11,778 nt of DNA, taken from NCBI GenBank assembly GCA_035539015.1, contig DATLJF010000154.1:1-11778 (forward strand), read 5' to 3'. Below, piece after piece: positions 6,616-11,778 of the stretch. Within the stretch, counting starts at the first letter, position 1, and each line of letters begins with the position of its first letter. The translations under genes were made by a program, and so were the position numbers. The stretch is from Stenotrophomonas_A sp035539015. Its GTDB lineage: Bacteria > Pseudomonadota > Gammaproteobacteria > Xanthomonadales > Xanthomonadaceae. Under the pieces are notes generated by a model, which searched no databases, was not told the origin of the DNA, and was given only the letters and a program-made list of their open reading frames with translations.

Positions 6616-6786
6616 TCAGCGCTGGTTGCGGTCGTTGCGCTGGTTCTGGTCACGCTCGTTCTGGTTGCGCTCGTTCCGCTGTTCCTGGTTCTGCTGGTTC
6701 TGCTGGTTCTGCTGGTTCTGCTGATTGCGGTCATTGTTATTGTTCTGGCCGCCTTGCTGGCCGCCCTGCTGGTTCTGATTTGCCAT
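6616..6786 (-). CDS. 56-residue Asn/Gln-rich low-complexity protein
   Basis: The short protein starts MANQNQQGGQQGGQ, then has NNNNDR, then four NQQ triplets, and ends in an NER/NQN/DQNQR/NDRNQR segment. It is almost entirely Asn, Gln, Arg, Asp, Glu and Gly, with no hydrophobic core, so it is expected to be disordered. The composition is prion-like but with interspersed charges. The ATG at 6786 has AGAGGA about 7 nt upstream and is preferred over the far upstream ATG at 6987, whose extra residues look non-coding. The gene sits alone, with a hairpin in its leader and a stem-loop after it. The coding call rests on the clean start signal and strongly biased composition. The function is unknown; roles in stress survival or phase separation would be speculation. 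Confidence 0.65.
   Translation of the reverse strand: MANQNQQGGQQGGQNNNNDRNQQNQQNQQNQQNQEQRNERNQNERDQNQRNDRNQR
6685..6720. repeat. 9-bp tandem repeat (CTGGTTCTG) x4 within the Asn/Gln-rich gene
   Basis: Four perfect head-to-tail copies of CTGGTTCTG run from 6685 to 6720, followed by a partial copy (CTGATT, one change) at 6721-6726. On the minus strand each unit encodes Asn-Gln-Gln. Related degenerate units continue from about 6640 to 6684 and encode NER/NQN triplets. Perfect short in-frame repeats like this can change copy number by slippage without breaking the frame. Confidence 0.85.
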
Positions 6787-6983
6787 GTCGAGATCCTCTA
6801 GGTGGGTAATGCCGGTCGCTTGGCGCCGACCTGTGTCGGCGCTGCCGGCGCGCCCAACATGCCGGGATGCGCAGAAAAGACGCGTGGTTTTGCTGTGTAG
6901 GGGCTGTGAGGCAGACCAATGCGTATGAACGGTTGGGCTGATGTGGAGGGGGCGTTTAGCCGGGTTCGATTTCGCACACACCG
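6787..6983 (-). promoter_or_regulatory. Leader/promoter region of the Asn/Gln-rich gene with a hairpin
   Basis: This 197-bp gap lies between the lipoprotein stop and the Asn/Gln-rich start and has no credible gene. It contains GCGCCGAC (6823-6830) and GTCGGCGC (6835-6842), a perfect 8-bp stem with a 4-nt CTGT loop. Outer arms GCCGG (6811-6815) and CCGGC (6845-6849) could extend it. The hairpin lies about 37 nt upstream of the start codon and could be in the untranslated leader. I find no convincing promoter hexamers. Confidence 0.4.
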
Positions 6984-7847
6984 TCATTCAAGCCCACTGG
7001 CGCGACACCTCTGGCCTGCGCCGCACTTCATGTCTATAGCGCGCCGATGGTCGTAGTCAGCGACAGCCGCATCGATCTCGACTTGCGTGACCGAGTGGAT
7101 TCGGACGGCTTCCACCAACTTGCGCAGCAATGCGCGACGGGCCTTTATCCATTCGAAGTCGGCAACGACAATAGCGTCGTAGTGCGCCCGTTGGCGCAGC
7201 ACGTGAGCGCCGTCAATGACATGCTCGTATGTCTCTTCCCAGCCGAGCAGACTTCCCTTGGAGAGATCCTCTGGATCTGATGTCTTGTACTTCGCTGTCA
7301 ATCTGCGCTGCCACGAAAGACCGTTGATGGTGGTCGTATCGCTCTCTTTGACCACTTCTGCATAGGTGAATCCGAGTTTTGCTAAATTCTGAGCGCGCGC
7401 TTGCGCCGTTGCCTGCTGATGCGCGACCTCTTTGCGCCTGTCGTCTGGGTTGAGCAGGCTGTATCGATAAGAGACGGCGGCAAAGCCATCGCCCCTCATA
7501 TCCAAGAGCTTGGCGCCCATGGACCCTACGCTGTCGCTATCACTCTTCCATACCAATGGCCTGGCCGGCTTACGACTGTACTCCGCTGTAAAGCACCCGT
7601 CGGCCGTTGGGTCCTTCTTGCGCAAAGACATCACTTGCATAGGGTCCGGGACTCCCGCCCCTGTAACCCGAACCTTCAATGGGACGTAAAGCGTTCCTCC
7701 ACCGGCGCGTTCGTAGCAAACCGGATAGTCCAATGGGTACCGTATCGTCGGCCCTTCGACGCCGGAGTACGGGTAGGGATACGGCTGGCTAGTTGCGCAT
7801 CCGCCCAGCAGTAGCGCTGACGACACTACGCAGATCCCAGGCTTCAT
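6984..7847 (-). CDS. Outer-membrane lipoprotein of unknown function beside a tpsA remnant
   Basis: A 287-residue protein with a lipoprotein signal: MKPGICVVSSALLLGGC, with C17 as the lipidated residue and Ala at +2, which favours the outer membrane. The mature part starts with a Tyr/Pro-rich stretch (SQPYPYPYSG). The C-terminal half has N-G-L-S-W-Q-R-R and later W-x-E-T-Y-E-H-V-I-D-G, ending in a helical R-R-A-L-L-R-K-L-V-E-A-V-R-I. That layout loosely recalls DcrB/Mog1-PsbP-like domains, but this is only a suggestion. Start 7847 is chosen for the lipobox and an AGGG 8 nt upstream. Its first 59 nt overlap the end of the tpsA tail frame. Local GC is lower than in the flanking genes, which fits acquisition together with the tpsA tail. 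An immunity or accessory role is possible but unproven. Confidence 0.75.
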   Translation of the reverse strand: MKPGICVVSSALLLGGCATSQPYPYPYSGVEGPTIRYPLDYPVCYERAGGGTLYVPLKVRVTGAGVPDPMQVMSLRKKDPTADGCFTAEYSRKPARPLVWKSDSDSVGSMGAKLLDMRGDGFAAVSYRYSLLNPDDRRKEVAHQQATAQARAQNLAKLGFTYAEVVKESDTTTINGLSWQRRLTAKYKTSDPEDLSKGSLLGWEETYEHVIDGAHVLRQRAHYDAIVVADFEWIKARRALLRKLVEAVRIHSVTQVEIDAAVADYDHRRAIDMKCGAGQRCRASGLE

Positions 7848-8178
7848 GGCCGCCGCCCTGCACAGGCGACACCCGCTTGTTCTTGTACCCCGCCGCGTTC
7901 TGCTCGGTCCAGTTGTAGGGAGTGCCCGCACAGTTCAGCCCATAGCAACTGTGCGGATTGACCGAGCCATCGAACACCGGCTTGACGCCTTTCACCGCAC
8001 GCCAGAATTCACCCTGGGCCGCACCCGGAAGATGCTGCGGCGTTTTGTTGTCCAGATACGACGACCCGAACAGCGTGCCGCCCACAAAACTGTGAGCGAA
8101 CAAATAAGTTTCGTTGTTACCTTGGCGTGCCACCGCGTCAGCTAACGCCACCGTCGTAGCCGGGTGGTCACCGTTCAT
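7789..8178 (-). pseudogene. C-terminal fragment of a two-partner-secretion exoprotein (tpsA/FHA-like)
   Basis: The longest surviving frame of the wrecked tpsA gene. From the ATG at 8178 it reads 129 residues to a TAG at 7789. The same frame continues upstream without a stop to 8370, and the text from about 8260 (GLGAHQYNASKGGVSDLLQSG) has good coding character, so the ATG is probably internal rather than a true start. The fragment is Gly/Asn/Ser-rich with scattered Cys and Trp and no signal peptide, as expected for the far end of a secreted exoprotein. I do not recognise a toxin or enzyme motif in it. It follows the ESPR fragment of the same gene in a different frame. The assignment to tpsA rests on position and on the ESPR just upstream; the tail itself is not matched to a known family. 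Confidence 0.6.
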
Positions 8179-8327
8179 CGGAGAGATGAACTTGTCGTAG
8201 CCTGACTGCAGGAGATCCGATACCCCACCCTTCGATGCGTTGTACTGGTGAGCACCGAGTCCAAGCCGGCATTTCCGCGGACCAGGCCCAGCTTGCGATT
8301 GAACACCAAACGGTAGATCCGATTCAC
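8175..8327 (-). pseudogene. 5' remnant of tpsA: ESPR of an FHA-like exoprotein
   Basis: A GTG at 8327, preceded by AAGGGA and 44 nt after the tpsB stop, opens a frame beginning NRIYRLVFNRKLGLV. This is the extended signal peptide region that begins filamentous-haemagglutinin-type exoproteins. After about residue 16-17 the text abruptly becomes unlike such proteins (RGNAGLDSVLTSTT), with no hydrophobic signal core and no TPS secretion domain, and it stops at 8175 after 50 residues. The adjacent reading frame takes over with coding-like sequence. The simplest reading is an internal deletion of several kilobases that joined the ESPR to the tail out of frame near 8276. The stop of this fragment overlaps the ATG at 8178 as ATGA, probably by chance. 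Confidence 0.75.
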
Positions 8328-8370
8328 TGCGTGCTATCCCTTGCTTGCGCGTTTTTCTTGCTTGATCAGG

Positions 8371-10107
8371 TCAGAACTGCCAACCGAGGCTGAAACCCGT
8401 CGTGGTGTACGCCGTCGGGAAACCGTTCGGCTTGTCGAGTGGCGCGCCGACGAAGCAATCCCAGTAGCCGCCCTTCCAACCGCCGCGCAGGCCAATTGCC
8501 ATGCCGGCCATGTGGTCGCCGAGCTGCCAGGCGGTCGCCGGCCCGCCGACGTGGCCGTAGTCGGCCGCGATGTAGAGTTCCTGGCCGCCCCCGAGGGTGA
8601 CGCCGAGGTCATTGCGCAGCAGCCATCCGCGTTCGCCGGTGAGCGAGACTTCACCGTCGAAGCCCCTGACGGTGTATCTCCCACCGATGGCGAAGCGGTC
8701 CTGTGCTACCAGCGGGGTACGACTCCATTGCGCACGCCAGTTGCCGGTGTAGCGCAGCGCCTGCCGGCCGATCCGGAACGGGATGGCGAGCTGGGCTTCA
8801 GCGGTGATCACCTTCATGCGCGAGGTGCCCTCGCCGAACCGTTCTTCCGGCGCTGCAAGCGAGGCGAACGCGCCGGTACCGCGACGGAAACCGGCACTGG
8901 CATCGAGGGTCGCCGGGCCGACGAATTGCCTCCAGGTCAGGCCGACCTCCCAACCCCCGGTACGTCGGCGCTGCACTTCGATCTCGGTATCGTCGATGTA
9001 GGTGCTCGACTCACGAGCCCAGGCGCGCACGTAGGTACCGAACTTGCGCGTGGCATCGCGGTACAGCAGGCGCGCCAGGCGCACGTCGGCGTTGTCGCTG
9101 CTGCCGCGGTAGACATAGGTCTGCGAGTGCCCCGCCACGCTCTGGCGGTAGTGGTAGCCGCTGGCGTTGGCGCCGATGAGCCAGTAGCCGAACGGCACGT
9201 CGTAGTGCGCGGCCCAGCTGCGGGTGCCCTGGCCACTGCCGGAAAAGGCGTCGTGGCCGACATTGAGGTAGAACAGATCATTGGCGTGCAATGCGTGGTC
9301 GAGGGACAACGTGGCGCCTGCCTGCAACTTGCCGGTCGCCTGGGAGCCGGAGTCATCAAGCGTGAGCGTGAAGCGGGCCTTGCGCTCCTGGCGCCAGGCA
9401 ACGACGAGGTCGCTTTGGCCCGGCCGCGCGCCCGGGCCGTCGGCGGGCACGATCTGGATGTCGGCTTGCGCGCTGGGTACGCGCTTGAAGATTTCCAGGG
9501 CTTGTTCGATGTCCCGCAAGTTCAGCAGGTCACCTGGCTTGGCAGGCAGTGCATTCCACAGGGTCGCGTGCGGGGGCGTGCCGTCGGCGAAGCGGATGTT
9601 GCCGATGCGTCCCGGCACCACGGTCAACGTGAGGGTGCCGGTGCTGAGGTCCTGCGGGGCAGCAAGCACCCGCGTGGTCACGTAGCCCTTGGCGATGATC
9701 GCGTTCTGGACCCGCCTCATCACGACGTTGATGCCCTGCGTCCCCAGGCAGCGACCGGTGGCGCGATCGCCGCGCGGATCGGCTGCGTGCAAGGCCCAGG
9801 CAAATTCCTTCGCATCTTCGCCGTGCAGGCGGATGCTGGCGATCCGGAAGCACGGCGACTCCTGCATGGGCAGCGTTTCGGCGGCCGCGGCCGGAGATTC
9901 CCGCCTCACCTGCGGCACTGAGGCCTGCTGCTCACGCAGTTCGCGCTCGCGCGCTTGTTGGCGCAGCAACGCTTGCGCGTCCGGCCCTACTTGCGCCACC
10001 GCCGGCGCCTGCGGCGCCACGCACAGCAGAGGCGCGAGCTTGAGCCAACCGATCCCACGGCTGCAGCCGTTGCCACGCACACGATGCAGCGCCCTGCGTA
10101 TGCCCAT
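8371..10107 (-). CDS. TpsB outer-membrane transporter (ShlB/FhaC family)
   Basis: A 578-residue member of the Omp85/TpsB family, which secretes one large exoprotein through the outer membrane. In order: a signal peptide (about 1-39, ending near AVAQ); a charged helix (ARERELREQQ, about 52-61) that plugs the pore; POTRA1 (about 84-165, with PCFRIASIRLHG and ending VVPGRI); POTRA2 (about 166-240); and a 16-strand barrel ending in the C-terminal Phe of GFSLGWQF. The conserved loop-6 motif is VRGFDGE (480-486). The length fits the family, and AGGGA precedes the ATG. Its cognate exoprotein should be the next gene, but that gene is reduced to fragments, so this intact transporter seems to be an orphan unless a substrate lies elsewhere. 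Confidence 0.94.
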   Translation of the reverse strand: MGIRRALHRVRGNGCSRGIGWLKLAPLLCVAPQAPAVAQVGPDAQALLRQQARERELREQQASVPQVRRESPAAAAETLPMQESPCFRIASIRLHGEDAKEFAWALHAADPRGDRATGRCLGTQGINVVMRRVQNAIIAKGYVTTRVLAAPQDLSTGTLTLTVVPGRIGNIRFADGTPPHATLWNALPAKPGDLLNLRDIEQALEIFKRVPSAQADIQIVPADGPGARPGQSDLVVAWRQERKARFTLTLDDSGSQATGKLQAGATLSLDHALHANDLFYLNVGHDAFSGSGQGTRSWAAHYDVPFGYWLIGANASGYHYRQSVAGHSQTYVYRGSSDNADVRLARLLYRDATRKFGTYVRAWARESSTYIDDTEIEVQRRRTGGWEVGLTWRQFVGPATLDASAGFRRGTGAFASLAAPEERFGEGTSRMKVITAEAQLAIPFRIGRQALRYTGNWRAQWSRTPLVAQDRFAIGGRYTVRGFDGEVSLTGERGWLLRNDLGVTLGGGQELYIAADYGHVGGPATAWQLGDHMAGMAIGLRGGWKGGYWDCFVGAPLDKPNGFPTAYTTTGFSLGWQF

Positions 10108-10340
10108 TACGTCCCTGTCCCCGTGGTTCGATCGTGCTGGCGCCGCGCGCGCGCGGGATGCCGGAACGATGAGATGTGCGCACGACCGGTCGGACCGGCA
10201 CGCGGCCCCAATGCGGTCAGGCTAATGACCGAGGGCGGGGCGGGATATTGGATTTGTCAAAGGAGAATCGATTTGAAGCGCTCTTCCGGTGAGCGCTTCT
10301 GCCGACTACCGCCAACGGCATCTCACGAACGCGATGATGC
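10108..10340. other. Intergenic region with palindromes upstream of tpsB
   Basis: This 233-bp gap lies between the TetR stop and the tpsB start, both on the minus strand. It holds the 10275-10299 hairpin, a perfect TGCCG/CGGCA pair around 10300-10320, and the compact palindrome CCGGTCGGACCGG (10186-10198), which could be a protein-binding site. A minus-strand TTGACA at 10255-10260 resembles a -35 box, but no acceptable -10 follows at normal spacing. An alternating CG run occurs near 10144-10155. Confidence 0.4.
10275..10299. terminator. Perfect 9-bp hairpin after the TetR gene
   Basis: GAAGCGCTC (10275-10283) and GAGCGCTTC (10291-10299) pair perfectly around a 7-nt loop, about 40 nt past the TetR stop. 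On the minus strand it is followed by AAATCGATTCTCC, without a T-run, so it is a weak candidate terminator. It could instead be a binding site or a leader structure for tpsB. Confidence 0.4.
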
Positions 10341-10922
10341 TTACGCGGAACGTTCGTCCGGCAGTTGCGCCAAGATGTGCGCGCGGCAAACCTCCAGGAT
10401 TTCATCTGCCAGCGCTGAATCGTCGGGACACGATCTGGACAACACCACCGCGCCCACGGCCTGCGCCATCAGCGCGATGCGTCGCGCACGCACAGCTTCG
10501 CCGGCGTCATCGCTCAAGGCTGGATCCTGGCGCGCGGGCGCTGACAGCTGATGCTCGATCCCGGCGGCGAAGGCCGCCTTGACCGAGTCGGGCTGTCGCG
10601 CGGCATCTGCACAGAGCGCAGCCATCGTGCAGCCGCCAGCCGGGTGATCGCGATGTTCCCGCGAGAGGTAGTAGCTCATGAACTGCGCCAGGTCACCGCC
10701 CCTCGCCAGTGCCGCGGAATTTTCAAAACCGCAGGTCGCCGCCTCTGCCATCAGGTCGGACTTTGATCCGAAGTGTTTGTAGAAGCCGCCGTGAGTAAAG
10801 CCGGCGGCCGCCATCAGATCGGCGACACCCACGCCGTCATAGCCGCGCTCCCTGAACAAGCTGGAGGCGGTCTCGACGATACGCGCGCGATTGGCCTGCG
10901 CTTGTGCCTTGCTCACCTTCAT
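10341..10922 (-). CDS. TetR-family transcriptional repressor
   Basis: A 193-residue regulator. The N-terminal TetR_N domain (about 10-57) starts with R-x-R-I-V-E-T-A-S-S-L-F-R-E-R-G-Y and has the helix-turn-helix G-V-A-D-L-M-A-A-A-G-F-T-H-G-G-F-Y-K-H-F, followed by G-S-K-S-D-L. The C-terminal ligand domain (60-193) carries G-G-C-T-M-A-A-L near residue 96, as in AcrR-type regulators of dehydrogenase or efflux genes. AGAGG precedes the ATG at 10922. The gene is transcribed away from the SDR gene at 11077, the usual layout for a repressor controlling its neighbour and itself; palindromes lie between them. A minus-strand TATAGT at 10961-10966 is a plausible -10. The inducer cannot be predicted. 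Confidence 0.95.
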   Translation of the reverse strand: MKVSKAQAQANRARIVETASSLFRERGYDGVGVADLMAAAGFTHGGFYKHFGSKSDLMAEAATCGFENSAALARGGDLAQFMSYYLSREHRDHPAGGCTMAALCADAARQPDSVKAAFAAGIEHQLSAPARQDPALSDDAGEAVRARRIALMAQAVGAVVLSRSCPDDSALADEILEVCRAHILAQLPDERSA

Positions 10923-10960
10923 AGCAGCGCCTCTGCGGATTCCGGCTCGATAAGGCGCGC

Positions 10961-10987
10961 ACTATACCACCGATAGATGACGCTCAT
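10961..10987 (-). promoter_or_regulatory. Candidate tetR promoter -10 and ATGA/TCAT palindrome
   Basis: The minus strand has TATAGT at 10961-10966, about 40 nt upstream of the TetR start, a good -10 match; the -35 is poor. Immediately upstream (plus coordinates 10977-10987) is ATGA-CGC-TCAT, a short palindrome sharing its ATGA/TCAT arms with the larger palindrome at 11004-11029. Repressor binding here would cover the promoter. Confidence 0.4.
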
Positions 10988-10997
10988 AATCAAACCA

Positions 10998-11029
10998 TTG
11001 ACAGCAATGATTACGGTCATCATCATTGC
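10998..11029 (+). promoter_or_regulatory. SDR promoter -35 with overlapping 26-bp operator candidate
   Basis: A consensus TTGACA lies at 10998-11003, 73 nt before the SDR start; 17 nt later CATCAT (11021-11026) is the only -10 candidate and is poor. Directly after TTGACA comes a perfect inverted repeat, GCAATGAT (11004-11011) and ATCATTGC (11022-11029), with a 10-bp centre. It would occupy the promoter spacer, the classic position for a TetR operator. The inverted repeat is seen; binding is inferred. Confidence 0.55.
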
Positions 11030-11076
11030 CGCACGTGCCGGGGCGGATCCCGGAATCTCCTACTTGAGAAGCCGCC

Positions 11077-11778
11077 ATGACCCTCCACCCCACCGTCCTC
11101 ATCACCGGCGCGTCCAGCGGCATCGGCGCAACCTATGCCGAGCGATTCGCGCGACGCGGCCACGCTCTCGTGCTGGTCGCGCGCGACCACGCGCGCCTGG
11201 AAACCCTCGCCGCCCGGCTGCGCCGGGAAAACGGAGTCGCCGTCGAGATTCTTCCGGCCGATCTCACCCAGGACGAAGACCTGGCTATCGTCGAAGCGCG
11301 GCTGCGCGACGACGTTGCCATCGGCATCCTCATCAACAATGCGGGTGTCGCCCAGTCCGGCGGTTTCATCGAACAGTCGGCCACCCGCATCCAGCAGTTG
11401 CTGACCTTGAACACGACCGCCGTGACTCGTCTGGCCGCGGCCATCGCCCCCCGGCTGGTGAAAGCTGGCGAAGGCGCCATCGTGAACATCGGCTCGGTCG
11501 TTGGCCTGGCACCGGAGTTCGGCATGTCCGTGTACGGCGCCAGCAAGGCGTTCGTGCTGTTCCTGTCCCAGGGACTGAGCCTGGAGCTGGCGCCCAAGGG
11601 CGTGTATGTGCAGGCGGTACTGCCGGCGGCCACGCGCACCGAAATCTGGGAGCGTGCGGGTGTCGACATCAACACGTTGCCCGAGGTCATGGAGGTAGGC
11701 GAATTGGTCGATGCGGCATTGGTCGGCTTCGACCGTCGCGAGGCCGTCACCATCCCGCCACTGCATGTGGCCGAACGT
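11077..11778 (+). CDS. Short-chain dehydrogenase/reductase (3' truncated by window)
   Basis: The frame is open from the ATG at 11077 to the window edge (234 residues), so the C-terminus is missing; classical SDRs are about 250 residues. The Rossmann motif is TGASSGIG (10-17). D62 is in PADL, NNAG is at 87-90, and the catalytic tetrad is N112, S140, Y153 and K157 (YGASK). The basic residue R36 at the end of strand 2 favours NADPH. It should reduce or oxidise a small carbonyl or alcohol substrate in the cytoplasm; the substrate cannot be named. GAGAAG precedes the ATG. It diverges from the TetR gene with operator-like palindromes in between, so it is probably derepressed by that regulator's ligand. 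Confidence 0.95.
   Translation, partial: MTLHPTVLITGASSGIGATYAERFARRGHALVLVARDHARLETLAARLRRENGVAVEILPADLTQDEDLAIVEARLRDDVAIGILINNAGVAQSGGFIEQSATRIQQLLTLNTTAVTRLAAAIAPRLVKAGEGAIVNIGSVVGLAPEFGMSVYGASKAFVLFLSQGLSLELAPKGVYVQAVLPAATRTEIWERAGVDINTLPEVMEVGELVDAALVGFDRREAVTIPPLHVAER

Noticed and set aside
6958..6976. GGGTTCGATTTC resembling a tRNA T-arm, possibly an att-site remnant
   Set aside because: The flanking bases do not pair as a T-stem, and no acceptor or anticodon arm is present nearby.
8050..8110. AHSFVGG in the tpsA tail as a lipase GxSxG motif
   Set aside because: The spacing does not match GxSxG, and no other hydrolase features surround it.
8341..9921. Long + strand open frame of about 526 codons antisense to tpsB
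   Set aside because: It is the mirror frame of a high-GC gene. The minus-strand product has a full TpsB domain order, while this one shows no domain or good start signal.
10255..10260. Minus-strand TTGACA as a tpsB -35 box
   Set aside because: The next 15-19 nt lead into a C-rich run with no -10-like hexamer.
10259..10340. Strong AAAGGAGA followed by a TTG on the + strand as a gene start
   Set aside because: The frame soon runs antisense through the TetR gene and its product has no protein-like character.
10345..10360. TTCGTCCGG resembling the 4049-4083 repeats
   Set aside because: It is a single copy inside the TetR coding sequence with no partner at 21 bp.

Overview
The window is a dense, high-GC stretch of a Gram-negative chromosome. 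It shows no plasmid, phage or insertion-sequence hallmarks. An outer-membrane TpsB transporter, a Sec signal protein, a lipobox lipoprotein and an AlgZ/AlgR-like two-component pair point to a gammaproteobacterium. The overall gene style suggests the Lysobacterales/Xanthomonadales (Rhodanobacteraceae-like), but that placement is an impression from protein character, not a computed assignment.

Region by region: (1) 1-126 is the 3' end of a Gln-rich protein on the + strand. (2) 134-1604 (minus) is a two-gene signalling operon: a PAS-containing HWE-family histidine kinase followed 10 nt later by a stand-alone receiver protein with no output domain. (3) 1801-2097 (+) is a small PRC-barrel/DUF2171-like protein. 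(4) 2103-3976 (minus) is a second two-component operon: a four-helix membrane kinase of the LytS/AlgZ type overlapping by 4 nt an AlgR-like REC-LytTR regulator. (5) 4172-4603 (+) is a small secreted protein diverging from that operon. The shared intergenic region carries two 14-bp direct repeats, 21 bp apart, that resemble the AlgR recognition core. (6) 4558-6528 (minus) is an S9 prolyl-oligopeptidase-family peptidase whose 3' end overlaps the secreted-protein gene. (7) 6616-6786 (minus) is a 56-residue Asn/Gln-rich protein with a 9-bp tandem repeat and a perfect stem-loop downstream. (8) 6984-10107 (minus) is a decayed two-partner secretion locus. It has an intact TpsB transporter, a tpsA gene reduced to its ESPR start and a C-terminal piece joined out of frame, and a lipoprotein gene at the distal end. 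The stretch from about 6990 to 8340 looks visibly less GC-rich than its neighbours. (9) 10341-10922 (minus) is a TetR regulator divergent from a short-chain dehydrogenase (11077 to the window end), with palindromic operator candidates between them.

The genes look like independent modules rather than one pathway. Three have internal logic: the HWE kinase and its receiver; the LytTR pair with a putative operator it shares with a secreted protein; and the TetR/SDR divergent pair. The most notable observations are the internally deleted tpsA behind an intact tpsB, and the AlgR-like repeats beside an AlgR-like regulator.
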